A DNA stretch of 30,000 bases from Chrysomallon squamiferum (Eukaryota; Mollusca; Gastropoda; Neomphalida; Peltospiridae): NCBI GenBank assembly GCA_012295275.1, contig CM022679.1:7869669-7899668 (forward strand). The letters run 5' to 3'. A program made the position numbers and the translations under genes. Numbering within the stretch: the first letter of the stretch is position 1; each line of letters opens with the position of its first letter. Below the pieces are notes generated by a model that saw only the letters and a program-made list of their open reading frames with translations, ran no database searches and had not been told where the DNA came from. Positions 1 through 12,154 of the stretch are shown here, one piece after another.

Positions 1-29
1 AAACTGTCAGGCATCAGGTATTTCTGAAG

Positions 30-215
30 CAGATTGAGATGAATGTCTTCATATGATACGATATCATACTGTATTGTATGACATGGTAAGGTGCAATAAG
101 GTATAGCTTGGCGTGGTGGGTTCAGGATATGATATATTGTCATATGATGATGATATATAAAGTAATATGGTATGTTATAGTATTATATGATTTGATATGT
201 GTTTATTCAGAATTC
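30..215. repeat. Degenerate pentanucleotide repeat (TATGN-like)
   Basis: The stretch can be read in blocks of five, such as TATGA, TACGA, TATCA, TATTG, TATGA and CATGG, with TAT or ATG recurring at the same phase for about 180 bases. This indicates an old, heavily mutated pentanucleotide microsatellite. It resembles the reverse complement of the ACATA-type repeat at about 9,090-9,500. The short frame opened here is a by-product. Confidence 0.55.
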
Positions 216-470
216 ACGTATATAAAATTCAAAACAATGAAAAGGAATTCTGAAGGTAACACGAAAAAGTCAAGGAATTATTTCATTTGTGATCTTCTGA
301 TGTCTTTATTGTTAAGTCATTTTAAGTTTGTTAAAAAAAAAAAAAAAGTTTTGCATTGATCAACAGACAATAAGTGATTTAAACCTGTCTGGTATCAGTG
401 AATGTCATGCTGTTGTATTCATTGCTTACGTCAGTGATAATAATTCAGTTTGTAAAAAAAAAAAAAAAAA

Positions 471-561
471 ATAATTGTTTTATACTGAACAGTTTGTGTT
501 AAAAAAAATAAAAATAAAAAAAATAATTGTTTTATACTGAACAGTTTGTGTTAAAAAAAAT
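471..561. repeat. Two-copy 38-bp direct repeat with A-rich linker
   Basis: The segment beginning ATAATTGTTTTATACTGAAC occurs at 471 and again at 523. Both copies run through CAGTTTGTGTT into an A tract, apparently without mismatch. The 52-bp spacing and near identity suggest recent slippage or duplication next to the A tract at about 454-470. No gene is visible in 1-900. Confidence 0.8.
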
Positions 562-619
562 CATTATAAAGGTAGATATTGACTTTTAACTCATAGTTAA
601 ACTGCTGACAGGATTACTT

Positions 620-825
620 CTGTATCTGGTGGATTAGTGGGTTAATGTTTGGGTTAATGGATGGAAGAAGAATCATTTGGTGATTGGCTGGAAGGGAAGA
701 TGGATGATTGAAGTAATAAAGGAAAAAGATGTTTATATATGTTAGTGAGTAATGGTTCAATGGATGGATTTATTCAGATAAAATATTGGATAGAAAGTTG
801 GATGGGCTGGATCAATAATTAAATA
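620..825. repeat. Degenerate TGGA/GGAT tetranucleotide repeat
   Basis: TGGA, TGGG, GGTT and GGAT words recur with roughly four-base phasing across about 200 bases, giving a G-rich strand with very few C. This is a decayed tetranucleotide microsatellite with no coding potential. Confidence 0.45.
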
Positions 826-922
826 AACATTTTACTGTTCTTTGATATTTTGTTTTTAAAATTATAAACACACATACACTTCATCCTAAAACTTGCAAGA
901 AAAAGAATTCCCATTTAAATTA

Positions 923-924
<2 letters not shown>

Positions 925-958
<34 letters not shown>
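925..958. repeat. Poly(T) tract, 34 bases
   Basis: An uninterrupted T run. It could be the tail of an old minus-strand retroposon, but no target-site duplication or element body was recognised beside it. The frame crossing it encodes poly-Phe and is not a gene. Confidence 0.8.
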
Positions 959-963
<5 letters not shown>

Positions 964-1129
964 TATGAAAAGAAATGGATTTAAAAAATGTGTCTTCCAT
1001 TACAAAACATCACTGATTACTAAAAACAAGAGTAGGTTACAGAACAGTGTGATTATTTTTCACTTTATTTTGTTTTTTTACATCCACAGTCAAATGTGTT
1101 CCCCAGTTCAATATCATCGATTTCTGAAT

Positions 1130-1440
1130 CCAAACATCTCACTAGAAATGAAAGTAAAAGTAAAATGCTTCTATAACAACAGCCAAAAAAAGATTGTATC
1201 AGGTTTTGACCCAACTACCATCAGCTTCACAATTTGAAGACCTCACAAAAAAAAACTAGAAATGAAAGCAAAAGAAAAAAGAATGTATTGCTCTGTCTAT
1301 TCAGTCTTCACTGTGAATCCTTCTACAACAACCAGAAAAATAATGTAACAGAGTTTGATCTCTCTTCAGAATCAGTTTCAGAATGTGAAGACCTCACTGA
1401 AAACTAGAAATGAACACAGAAGCATTTGCTGCTGTACAAT
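1130..1440. repeat. Diverged tandem repeat, about 2.5 units of 114-148 bp
   Basis: The motif CTAGAAATGAA occurs at about 1142, 1256 and 1404. The last two copies are preceded by GAAGACCTCAC, and the first by CATCTCA. Between them, CTTCTATAACAACAGCC aligns with CTTCTACAACAACCAG. The second unit is longer by an internal insertion. This belongs to the same size class as many other arrays in the window. Confidence 0.65.
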
Positions 1441-1629
1441 CTCATCAGTGAACACTGGGTGACCTCAGATGTATCTGACTGACAACTGCCCACCCCAAAC
1501 TTCAATCAGGGACTGCAGATAGAGTTTCTGTTTTAATTCAGAGAGATTGTCTCCGCAGATAACAAGCATTTAAAACTGAGTAGTCAGATCTGAGTTCACA
1601 CTTTGCCACCTGTTTTCAATAGATGTGTG

Positions 1630-1839
<210 letters not shown>

Positions 1840-1932
1840 GTGTTTAAAAAATAAAAAATTCAATAACCGCATTCACATTACAGCTATGACAAATAGTGCA
1901 CATGCTATTGTTGTATTACAAACTTTAAACTG

Positions 1933-1936
<4 letters not shown>

Positions 1937-1983
<47 letters not shown>
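1937..1983. repeat. Poly(T) tract, 47 bases
   Basis: An unbroken run of 47 T, the longest homopolymer in the window. Its true length is uncertain because such tracts are error-prone in sequencing and assembly. Confidence 0.85.
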
Positions 1984-2089
1984 CCTGAAGTGAGAATTCC
2001 AATGTGCTGACACCAGTCAATAAAATTGGATGATTACTGTAAGTGCTAGATTAATACGATAAGCTGCAAGAAACTGGATATCATTTTGA

Positions 2090-2460
2090 AAAGCCGGTTG
2101 TATTTTATCTCATTATCTCATCACCACATCAGTAGGGCTCGGGGATTTACATCACAAGTCTTTTCAGCGCAGAACTGGAGTTAAAAAAAAAACACACATA
2201 TATATATACCTGACTGCTGGTATCGAGTACCGCTAGTAACATACCTGTACCGATAGCTCAGTAATTTCCATTGTCTTGTTGACATATCGGTGGGGCTATC
2301 TCAACTTGCCTGCCTGTTATTAAAGACGCACACACAAGGTAAAGACATTGGCTATTCATCTCCCCGAGTGCAGTTAGCAGGGGAATATAGGTTTTAAATA
2401 GAGCTTTCCCAGCACTTTATTGCAGTCATTTGTCTGAATATTTTGTTTCTGTTTGATTTA
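2090..2460. other. Unrecognised higher-complexity island
   Basis: About 370 bases of mixed-composition sequence stand out from the A/T-tract background. Contents include ATCGAGTACCGCTAGTAAC and CTCCCCGAGTGCAGTTAGCA. No long open frame or domain was found. The 11-mer GAGTACCGCTA recurs near 10,391, so this may be a fragment of a dispersed repeat. A TAGCTCAGT word near 2254 resembles a pol III A box but has no B box at the expected distance. Confidence 0.3.
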
Positions 2461-3052
2461 TGTAATGAAGTTATGTTAAATGCAGTATAATGTGTTTTTT
2501 TTTTTTTTTTTTTTTTTTTGCCACCCTAAAAAACAAAACCAAAAAAAGTAAAAAAAGAAGAAAAGAAACCAGCTAAAAATGAGGAGTAATGTCGTGAATT
2601 TAAAAAATAAAATACAAATTTATCAAAAATTGCATATGTAGAAATAGCATATGGTTTTAAGAAAGTGGGTTTGTTTTTGAGTTTTCTTTTTACTTTTTAA
2701 ATACTTACAAAAAATTCAAAATATGAAAAAAAGTTAAAAGAAGTGTTCATCAAAGTTTTTAAAATTTATTTTATAACTCTGATGTTCTTTAATTTTTCTG
2801 TTTACTTGCATTAAAGATAGTTATTGTGTGCAGGTGACTATCATAGGATATCACATCATTGTGGGTTTTTTTTTTTTCTTCAAATGAACTGAGGTGTATG
2901 ACCACACAAGTATATAAACATTTTAATACCTTTCTTACAAAATTGTTACAGTATTCTTTCTTTTGGAATGTGTTGGAGGATTTTTATGATTTCCTTTATT
3001 TATTTCATTTTTTTATTATTATTATTTTCTTTTATTTCTTTTAATTTCAACA

Positions 3053-3096
<44 letters not shown>

Positions 3097-3850
3097 ATTA
3101 CTGTTATTGGGGTTGTTGTTGTAATCTGTTAATGCAAATTAATACAAGTTACAGACAGTAAAATAGCTAACATACATATAGCCAGAATACCATGTCATGT
3201 TTTTATCACAAAGCAATAATTACCCATTCCAGTTAGTGCCCACTCAATAACTGGTTTATCAAAGACACTAGTATGTTCTTTCATGTCTATGAGAAGGTAC
3301 ATATGAAAGAATTCCTTGATGCTGAGAAAGAAGTTCACTACAGCAAAATTACACATCACTTGTGTGGTCTTTAACCATAAACATTTCACTACATACCAGC
3401 AACTACAGATAAAACAATTTTCTTTTTTATCACAAATCTCATCATTAAATAAAAGATTTCTATTAGCCCACATTCTTTAATAAGCTCTGCTATAGATGTT
3501 TCAACATAATTCATTTAACCACAAAAGTTTCCCATTTACATGGGCCAGTCAAAAGTTTTACAATAAAAATATCTTCTTTATGCGTGTTTTCCCCGTTTAT
3601 ATATCTAACATCAAGACAGCTTCCTTCAGATGATTCCTACATTTATGTCGACAAAGCAGGTATTATTTTCCACATTAACATAGATTAATATCACAAGGAA
3701 ATCGTGTGCTGGACATTTGTGATAAGCTGAGCCAGCCTAAGGAGATCTTTATTTCCTCGGAAATGATAAACACCGAGTGATTCAGTAACTGAATACACAC
3801 TACCGTTTGAGTTCATAAACTCAAAACAACGTACACGCAGATAGTAGCTG
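2461..3850. other. AT-rich non-coding stretch with A/T and ATT tracts
   Basis: Contains a T run (2495-2519), A-rich low-complexity DNA (2520-2800) and an ATT trinucleotide array (about 3056-3093). The 3100-3850 part is more complex and has a 92-codon open frame on the minus strand (3195-3473). I see no domain, splice context or coding-like composition there, and treat it as chance. Confidence 0.5.
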
Positions 3851-3851
3851 C

Positions 3852-3888
3852 AAAAAAAAAAAAAAAAAAAAAAAATAAAAAAAAAAAA
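3852..3888. repeat. Poly(A) tract, 37 bases with one T
   Basis: An A run interrupted once by T. No retroposon body was recognised immediately upstream. Confidence 0.75.
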
Positions 3889-3956
3889 CAACATAGAGCT
3901 TTAAATTTTGGGAGGGTAAATATTTTTATGATTCTTTTTAAGTCTCTCTCTGTCTG

Positions 3957-5199
<1,243 letters not shown>

Positions 5200-5399
5200 C
5201 ACAGAGCACTCCCTGTGCTATTTTTACCACTGGGACAGAGTTTTATTTCCACTGTGTAATGATAAACACAGACTGATCCACTTAGCGAAACACAGCCTAT
5301 AGTCTGAAATCCATAAACTAATAACAGCCCCTCCTCTCTCCCTCTCTCTCCCTCTATCTCTCTCCTCTCTCGCTCTCTCTGGCTAGCTGGCTCACAGAG

Positions 5400-6799
5400 C
5401 CCACCTACTCTGTCAGTTAACTTTTCACTCTGATAAAGTGGTCATTTCGTCGTCTGTGAGTGTAGTGTGTGTCAGTGTTACCCAGTTCACTCTGTACAGC
5501 ACTACATCGAGGCGAGGCTCACATATCCCTGCAGCCAGTTTGTTTCTACAGTGTTGTTTGTTGTGTTTTCCCCCTCTTCGTAGTACACAGACCTGGCTGA
5601 TTGACTGACTTGTGTTTCTTGTTTGTGAAAGCCGATTGTGAAAGTTATATATTTTTAAAAAAACAATTTTTTTTTTTTTTTTTTTTTCTTCTTTTCTGTG
5701 TGTGTGTGTGTGTATGTGTGTTGTGAAAACCACAGAGGAAGTTTTCAACAGTTATGAGCAATCATACATATCGGAGTAGAGTGAGGCAAGAGGAGGTCAA
5801 ACAGTGAGGAAGGAAACCCACCAGCAGGCAGACTGGGGGTACTGGGTGAGAAGTGTTTGTGTGTTTCTATCTGCCGAGAAATCAGAGAGCTCGACTCGGG
5901 GAAAAAAAAATCTACATAATCACCTGCATGGCAGACTATTAAGCTATCTTGCACATAATGAACCGGCATCTACAGGCTTAACCATGTCCCTCGCCGGTCT
6001 GCTGTGATAAACAGTGGAGTGGATTTTTTTGTGTCCTTTCTCGTGTTATTCACACACTCACTTCTTCTTCTTGTGTGTCTGTGTGTGTTTGTGTGTGTTG
6101 TTGTTGTTGTTGTCAGGAGATGTTCAACACGCTGTCGGAGTTGTTGATGCTGCTACACACCGCTCTCTAGGGACAGCAACGTGAACTCTTCGACCAGAAG
6201 AACAAGCGAGCAATCTCCACCCTCCCTGGGTCATTTTCTTACTCTATCAAAGGGCAATTTGTACCATAAGTGTCTACCAAGTGCTAAATGGTGGGGAAAA
6301 AAAAAAACCAGTGTTAACATTCGAGTACTTGGATTGTTTGTGTGTCGAGAGAGACTCTTTTTTATTATTATTATTCCAAGCACAAAGCTGTGAAAAGGAT
6401 TACTATTTTCATCATCGTCATCATTGTTGTTGTTGTTGTTGTTGTTGACCTTTGTTCGTTTGTTTATGTTAAGGAGGAGACTTGGCTTTGAGAGGAGTCA
6501 CACTTGAATTAATGACTTACACCTGAAGCAAGTTATGCGGAACATCTACAGGTGACAACACTGAGAGAGGTTTTTTTTTTCTCTCTCTCTCTCTCTCCAT
6601 TCTGTTCTGACGAGAGAATTTTAAGCTGCTCGGTTGAAATGTCACTCAGTTTATTGCAGCTTTTACTCCGCTGTTAGAAACTATATCCACATTACACTCG
6701 TAAAAAAAAAATATAAATATCTGTATCTTCTATGTTGAGGTGATTGATTCTACAGACAGTGAAGGACTTACCTGTGTAAAGAATTCATGCAAAGCCCAG
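5400..6799 (+). other. Proposed 5' exon of the BTB-BACK gene (mostly 5' UTR)
   Basis: This stretch is clearly less AT-rich and more complex than what precedes it, and ends at CCCAG/GTAAGTACG, close to the ideal animal splice donor. The transcription start is not resolved; 5400 is only where the CT-rich DNA gives way to mixed sequence. It contains several short upstream ATG frames, TTG repeats (6098-6113, 6425-6446) and a T tract (about 5667-5687), all compatible with a long leader. The last in-frame ATG is at 6787. A TGA at 6760-6762 lies upstream in the same frame, which closes that frame before the ATG. An independent non-coding RNA is the main alternative reading. Confidence 0.5.
6787..6799 (+). 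CDS. First coding segment of the BTB-BACK protein (M-Q-S-P-G start)
   Basis: ATG CAA AGC CCA G ends exactly at a consensus donor. Joined to the acceptor at 14115-14116, the leftover G plus GG makes Gly. The frame then continues S-Y-S-F-T-N-G-C without a stop into the long BTB-BACK frame, adding 32 residues before the internal Met at 14200 for a total of 399. The base at -3 is T, so this ATG has a weak context. The Met at 14200 has A at -3 and A at +4, a better context, and could be the used start if this exon is only leader. Confidence 0.45.
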
Positions 6800-6805
6800 G
6801 TAAGT
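6797..6805 (+). other. Splice donor (CAG/GTAAGT)
   Basis: CAG/GTAAGT matches the U1-binding consensus at all nine positions. It marks the end of the proposed 5' exon. Taken alone this motif occurs by chance; the exon-like composition upstream and the in-frame join to 14,117 strengthen it. Confidence 0.6.
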
Positions 6806-7719
6806 ACGAAAGAATTCTCGAATCTAAATATCCATCTCACCTACGTTGGCTTGTTTTCTTTACTTAGGTTTTAGGCTAAGCCCGAGTGTTAACAAGTTAT
6901 TTACCTGATGATAATACACACTGATGATTAACCCACACAGGTAAACACTTTGAAGATAATTACCTGACTTTGAATGCAGGTAGATGTAGGTAATTTTACA
7001 CACCTCTCCACTTTAAAAAAAAAAAATGTTGACTTTTCTTTTTGTTTTCTTATGTTTTTTTTTTTTTTTAAATTCCTCATTCTTTATAATTTTTAAACAT
7101 TTTTAAAATTTATTTTGTGGATAAAATATGTTACTGGACTACTCTAACAAATGCTAAATCTAAACAAACCTCGTTTTTTTTCCTTCAGTTAAACATAATT
7201 TCTATGATCATAATGTGAGGTTCTGTAACATGTAATTAAATTACTTGAATGAAATTACACCAGACTTTTCTAAATTGATGCAATACTTAACACAGGTAAT
7301 TAAATCAAACCCATTTAACACAGAAACATAAAGTAAATTATTTCAGTATTTTTTTCTTATTTCTATTTTAAATTTTATTATTATTATTATATTTTTTTAT
7401 GTCCTTAAAAATAACCTAAAAAATTTAAAAATTAAAATAATAATAATAATAATAACGTTAATAAAAATAATAATAACCACAACAACAACCACTGTTAAAA
7501 AATATATATATACATATTATTAGACATAATTAAACAAAACAAATTAATTAAAAAAGGACTCTCCAACCATTCAGAACAAAAAAAAAACAACAACAAAAAA
7601 AAATCAGTCATTTTTTTTTTTCTTTTGTAATGGAACACATCAGTTTTAAAACTCTCAAAACACTTTTTAACTTTATTAAAACGGAACCAACATGCATCTC
7701 AACTCTTAAAATGTTTAGT

Positions 7720-8030
7720 GGGGGACGGAGACTTGATTAACTGATGACTACATGCAATTAGGAAGTTGCTGTGGAGCCAGCTGTCTGCCACGACGATGCT
7801 GCAGAATGTTTTCAGTGTCTCAACTGACAGAGGACATTCTGCTAACTTTATCAGTTCAGCCGAGATAATGGGGGTCTGTAGAGAAACAGGTGTTCGTGTG
7901 GAATAACATGACAGGGTGGCTGGGGGAATGAGGTAACAGGTTTGTCTGTGATGTAACTTATGGAATTAGCACTTGTCCACTGAAATCACACTCGTAATTA
8001 TTCTGCATCGTAGAATGTGGTGGTGGTGGT
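7720..8030. promoter_or_regulatory. Candidate intronic regulatory island
   Basis: About 300 bases of balanced, non-repetitive sequence in an otherwise repeat-ridden intron, with GGAGCCAGCTGTCTGCCACG and TCAGTTCAGCCGAGATAATG. It contains an E-box-like CAGCTG and TAATTA-like words (CGTAATTATT). It has no coding frame of note. The call rests only on complexity against background, so it could simply be unique filler. Confidence 0.25.
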
Positions 8031-8062
8031 GGTAGTGGGGGTTGGTTAGGGGTGGGTGGAGA

Positions 8063-8063
<1 letters not shown>

Positions 8064-8143
<80 letters not shown>

Positions 8144-8272
8144 TGTGTTTGTGTGTGTGTGTGTGTGTAAGTTTGGCTCAGAATATGAGAGAGGTAGAAG
8201 AGTTGTTAAGTGGGTGAGAGAAAGAAAAAGAGGATATGATATGTGTGTGTGTGTGTGTGTGTGTGTGTCTGT
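8064..8272. repeat. (GT)n arrays flanking a purine-rich spacer
   Basis: A GT run of about 100 bases (8064-8168), interrupted by GGTGTCT and CTGTGTTT, is followed by an A/G-rich spacer and a second GT run (about 8240-8272). Alternating GT can adopt Z-DNA. Cys-Val frames through it are not genes. Confidence 0.9.
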
Positions 8273-8371
8273 GTAACCATAGCCATTTTCTAAATATTTT
8301 ACAAAATATATGGTTCAGTTAATCCTTATTATAAGAAATGTTATGATTAAATACTACATATACAGGTAAAT

Positions 8372-8373
<2 letters not shown>

Positions 8374-8403
<30 letters not shown>
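8374..8403. repeat. Poly(A) tract, 30 bases
   Basis: An unbroken A run within the intron; no element body was identified upstream. Confidence 0.8.
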
Positions 8404-8405
<2 letters not shown>

Positions 8406-8869
8406 AAATGTTTCATTTCTTTAGCCATTCAGGAAATATAAAATAAATTTGAATTAAAAAACCATACCAATAATGTACGTATTTAATTATTCATCATCAC
8501 ATAAAACATTTTTAAAAATTCAATGCACTTGATAACTCAGAATCTAATCTTATTTACAACAGTGCATTACCCTCTGTACAAAAAAAAAAAAAAATAATTA
8601 TATTTTATTAAAAAGTTCAAGTGCTATGACACATACATTATATTCTGACAACCTACCACAAAGTAAGCATTACTCCCCTTAGCATAATTAAAACATATGG
8701 TCTTCGTTCCAAATTAAATCATTCAAATAATAAATTTTCAAAGACATTTTTGCTCGTAAATCACTATATTTAGCAGAGAAAAAAAAACTTAAAAGAAAAT
8801 ATTACATGCCAGTTGTTGATTTTTTTATTTTTTTAAAATTTGTTTCTTTCTCTTTCTGTTAAAGTGACA

Positions 8870-9040
8870 CTTTGAGGTTCTGGTGTATTATTACCCAAGG
8901 AAGGCTGACAGCCATGTGTTTCTGGATTTGTGTTAATCTGGTTTGAGTTAGTATGTAATACGACTCATAATTACACCACCTCCTTTGTCTTTTGTTATTA
9001 ATTCAAAACTGCTAACAAGACCACAGGCCTACCTCGTCCT
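8870..9040. promoter_or_regulatory. Candidate intronic regulatory island with SOX-like words
   Basis: Non-repetitive sequence carrying CCTTTGTCTTTTGTTATT, which includes two words like the SOX/HMG core (A/T)(A/T)CAA(A/T)G on the other strand, plus TAATTA (homeodomain core). These are short common words in AT-rich DNA, so the call is only a pointer to a possible enhancer. Confidence 0.2.
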
Positions 9041-9089
9041 CACACAACAACAGTAAAACAGAACACAATTAAAATTAAAAATATCTCAA

Positions 9090-9500
9090 CAGAAAACAAT
9101 ATGGTACCCCGTACAATACAATACAACGCTACGAACTCGAACAGAATGGAGTCAAATGTAATACAGCTCAGTTAAACATAACATAACACAACCCAATACA
9201 AGTAACATTAAACATAACTACTCAATACTACAAAGATGAAGGTCAAATACAACACAGTTAAAACAATTAAATGAAAAATATCGTAACAGAACAGAATATA
9301 ACAGTACCATACTATATACCATAATAATAGTAAAAGCCTGAACGCAGTATCAGTCAAATACAACTAAATTAAACATAATATAATAACATAACATAACATA
9401 ACAAACATAATATAATAACATTACATAACCTAACAAACATAATATGATATAGTCTAATACAACACAACAGAACACAACATGAAAATGTAACAACATGATA
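9090..9500. repeat. Degenerate pentanucleotide repeat (ACATA/AATAC)
   Basis: The sequence reads in five-base blocks such as ATACA, ATACA, ACATA, ACATA, ACACA, with the A/C phase kept over about 400 bases. G and T substitutions are scattered throughout. The runs near 9,385-9,400 (ACATA repeated) are the best preserved. It appears to be an old pentamer array with no coding potential. Confidence 0.6.
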
Positions 9501-9778
9501 CATTAAGAATATAAAAAACATTGTTAAAAATCTCACTCAGATAAATATGCCAGAAAGTATGCATGGTGCATCAATCATCATTAATGTCACAATAAAAATA
9601 GCGCAGTGTTATAAAAGAGAGATTGTGTGAAGTTGACTCAACATTTATACATGTATGTTAAGCACCAGGCTTTTAGGCAAGTACAAATAAAAACATTCTA
9701 AAATAACAAGATCAACTTGACGTCAACTAAACAGAAGAATGAGAGAGAGAAACCTGTTCTCAAACCAAATAAAAATCA

Positions 9779-10125
9779 AGTGTGTATGTGTATATATGTA
9801 TGTATGTGTATATACGTATATGTGTGTGTATGTGTATGTGTATATATGTATATATGTATATATGTATGTATGTGTATGTGTATATACGTATATGTTAATG
9901 TATGTGTGTATATGTATATGTGTATGTATGTGTATATATGTATATGTGTATGTATGTATGTATGTGTATATATGTATATGTGTATGTATGTGTATATACG
10001 TATATATATATGTGTATATATGTATGTGAATATATTTATATATGTATGTGTATGTATATGTGTATGTGTATGTATGTATGTGTATATATGTATGTATGTA
10101 TATGTGCGTGCATGTGTGTGTAGAA
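9779..10125. repeat. TATG/TATA/GT compound microsatellite, about 345 bp
   Basis: Interleaved TATG, TATA and TGTG words form a nearly pure purine-pyrimidine alternating tract. ATATACGTATATGTG blocks recur, for example near 9810, 9885 and 9995, suggesting a higher-order unit made by duplication within the array. Long frames on both strands (Tyr-Val-Cys or His-Thr-Tyr rich) are repeat translation. Confidence 0.9.
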
Positions 10126-10130
10126 ATTAA

Positions 10131-10370
10131 TGCAAGAGAAAAAAGGAAAACAAAAAGAAAATGATTGGGAAATACAGAGAGATAGCGAGAGACAGGAAAA
10201 AGAGAGAGACAGACAGAGAGACAGGAGAGTGAGAATGAGACAGAGACACAAAAGAGAGAGAAAAATATATGGATAAAGAAGACAGACAGACAAATACAAA
10301 TACTAGAAACAGAAGAAAAGGAAAATAACAGTAAAGTGAAGGAGAAGTGGAAAAGAGGGAGAGAGTAGAA
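10131..10370. repeat. Purine-rich (GA/CAGA) tract
   Basis: About 240 bases in which the plus strand is overwhelmingly A and G, with GAGA, GACAGA and GGAAAA words. It follows directly on the TATG array. It is a decayed GA/GACA microsatellite and could form triplex structures. Confidence 0.6.
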
Positions 10371-10384
10371 GCTGTGTAAATTTG

Positions 10385-10868
10385 TTATCTCGCGAGTACC
10401 GCTAATGAATGAAGTTTGAGCAATCAGTAATGTGATTAACCAGGAGGAAAAACAACACATCACACAGCCTGGTAGTCAGGGCCAGGAGTCCTGTCTCCAG
10501 TTCAACATTGTTAATGGACCTTAGGACTAGAAAATTCAATTCCGTCTGCTACAGCATATGTTTATCTGGCGAAAAAGACAGTGGGGTCTGCTGCCCGGTT
10601 AAAGAGTCCAGAGTCATCATCATCAGCAGCAGCAGCAAGCAAGCACATGGACAATATTTAGTTTTCACTCAGACTGACTGTCTCCCACTTCATCACAAAA
10701 CTGTGGCTTTTTTTTTTTAATTTTGTTGTTGTTTGGTTTAATGGCAGCCAAAGCAGTAATGGAAGGATTAAAGGGGCCGAGGTGTCTGTCTAATATACTG
10801 ACTGGTAAGTGGCTGACTGAGCTGGGTGGGTCACCAGCTGTTCGGATGACTGGCTCACTGGTTTGTCT
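10385..10868. other. Intronic block of mixed, more complex sequence
   Basis: This less AT-rich stretch includes CATCATCATCAGCAGCAGCAGC (about 10616-10637) and a second copy of GAGTACCGCTA near 10391. Open frames exist on both strands but show no domain or splice context. It may be an old dispersed repeat or a regulatory region. Confidence 0.25.
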
Positions 10869-10938
10869 TCTCTCTCTCTCTCTCTCTCTCTCTGCCTGGC
10901 TGCTTGCTTGACTTGGCTTGGCTTGGCTTGGCTGGTCA
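10869..10938. repeat. (TC)n followed by (TTGGC)n pentamer
   Basis: TC repeats at about 10869-10893, then CTTGCTTGACTTGGC with TTGGC repeated four times to about 10933. A simple microsatellite pair. Confidence 0.75.
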
Positions 10939-11029
10939 GGTATTCCTCTAAAGCCACATGTGGAACAAATGGATTCTGAACAGCATGTTATCACAATGCT
11001 GTTGTGGACTGTGATAAACAAAAAACACT

Positions 11030-11265
11030 TTTTTACTAGAAATGTTGCATTCATTTTTTCTGGACAAGTAAATCAGTTTTCTAGAAATGTCGTAGGATAT
11101 AGAAGTTTTCTTGAAATGCTGCAGGACGTAAATGTTTTCTAAAAATATTGCAGGACCTACGTGTTTTCCAGAATTATTATGGGACATAAACAAGCTCTCT
11201 AGAAATGTTAAAAGACTTAACAAGTTTTCTTCAAGAGTGTTAGGACATATCAGTTTTCTTGTGTA
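11030..11265. repeat. Minisatellite with 29-30-bp unit, about 8 copies
   Basis: Units begin with GTTTTCTAGAAATG-like sequence at about 11075, 11104, 11133, 11162, 11192, 11222 and 11251, with a more diverged one before. Each ends in a GGACATA-like segment. Several units hold TTCnnGAA: TTCTAGAA at 11079, TTCTTGAA at 11108 and TTCCAGAA at 11166. The minus strand is open across the array with a ten-residue period, which follows from a 30-bp unit and is not evidence of coding. Confidence 0.75.
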
Positions 11266-12154
11266 GGTGGGAGTTGACTTTTTTTGTATGTTCCAATCCT
11301 CTTATCAAGGTAAGAAGCTGAGCTTGTTTATTTGTTATTGTACACATGTGTGTGTGTATAAAAAAAAAAACCCTGTATTAACACCATGCTGATATCATGA
11401 GGTCAAACCATCACAAATCCCATACAGGTGAAAGGTTTGATTAACACATACAAAAGAAAAGGCAGACTGGTGACATTGTTTGAATTTCTGACCTGGAAGC
11501 CATTTGTTTTGTTTGCCTTTTATCTTGTCACTTGAAATGTTCGTGTTGGACAAGTGCATGTCTGTGTTATTTTACAGATCGTGTATGGGTTTGTGTTTGT
11601 GTTTGTGCATGTATGTGTGTGTGTATTTATGTTTGTGTGTATGGCAGGTAATGATGAGTTAGTGAGAGAGAGAGAGATACATGTGTGTGAGAATGTGAAA
11701 CTGTGGAAAGTAATAAGTGGACTAAGTGAATGACATAGATGAAGAAGAGAACAAAAAGAATAATTTAAAAATGTTCACGGTTTTACTTATTTGTCAACTG
11801 TATGAATGAATGCATAAATCTTCAAATTTTATATTTACATGCTTTTTAAACACATACAACACACAAACACACATACACATTCATATGAATATACATACAT
11901 ACATACATGCACACATTCACGTTCAAAATATGAATTAACAGAAGAAAAGAAATACAAATAATATACATCACAATGGCTTTAACTATTCATATTTGTATTA
12001 CCAACACACACATTTGTCTGTGTTATGTGTGCTTATGTATATGTACAAACAAAGCTGGGAGTTTAATCTGTTCAAAATGACAGAGAGAATACACAGAGTT
12101 GAGAAAATCTAGGTCTGTGTACTGATCAAACAGGTTATATTGATTGTAACAAGA

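Noticed and set aside
2246-2300. Possible tRNA or SINE start at TAGCTCAGT
   Set aside because: No B-box-like sequence at the expected distance and no cloverleaf visible by eye.
3195-3473. 92-codon minus-strand frame
   Set aside because: No recognisable domain, no splice context, and length within chance expectation for a 30-kb window; kept only as a note.
8956-8967. TAATACGACTCA, matching the first 12 bases of the phage T7 promoter
   Set aside because: The essential continuation CTATAG is absent (TAATTA instead). A chance match in AT-rich animal DNA, not a vector remnant.
9717-10463. 246-codon minus-strand and several plus-strand frames over the TATG/GT array
   Set aside because: Tyr/His/Thr and Tyr/Val/Cys runs come directly from the microsatellite.
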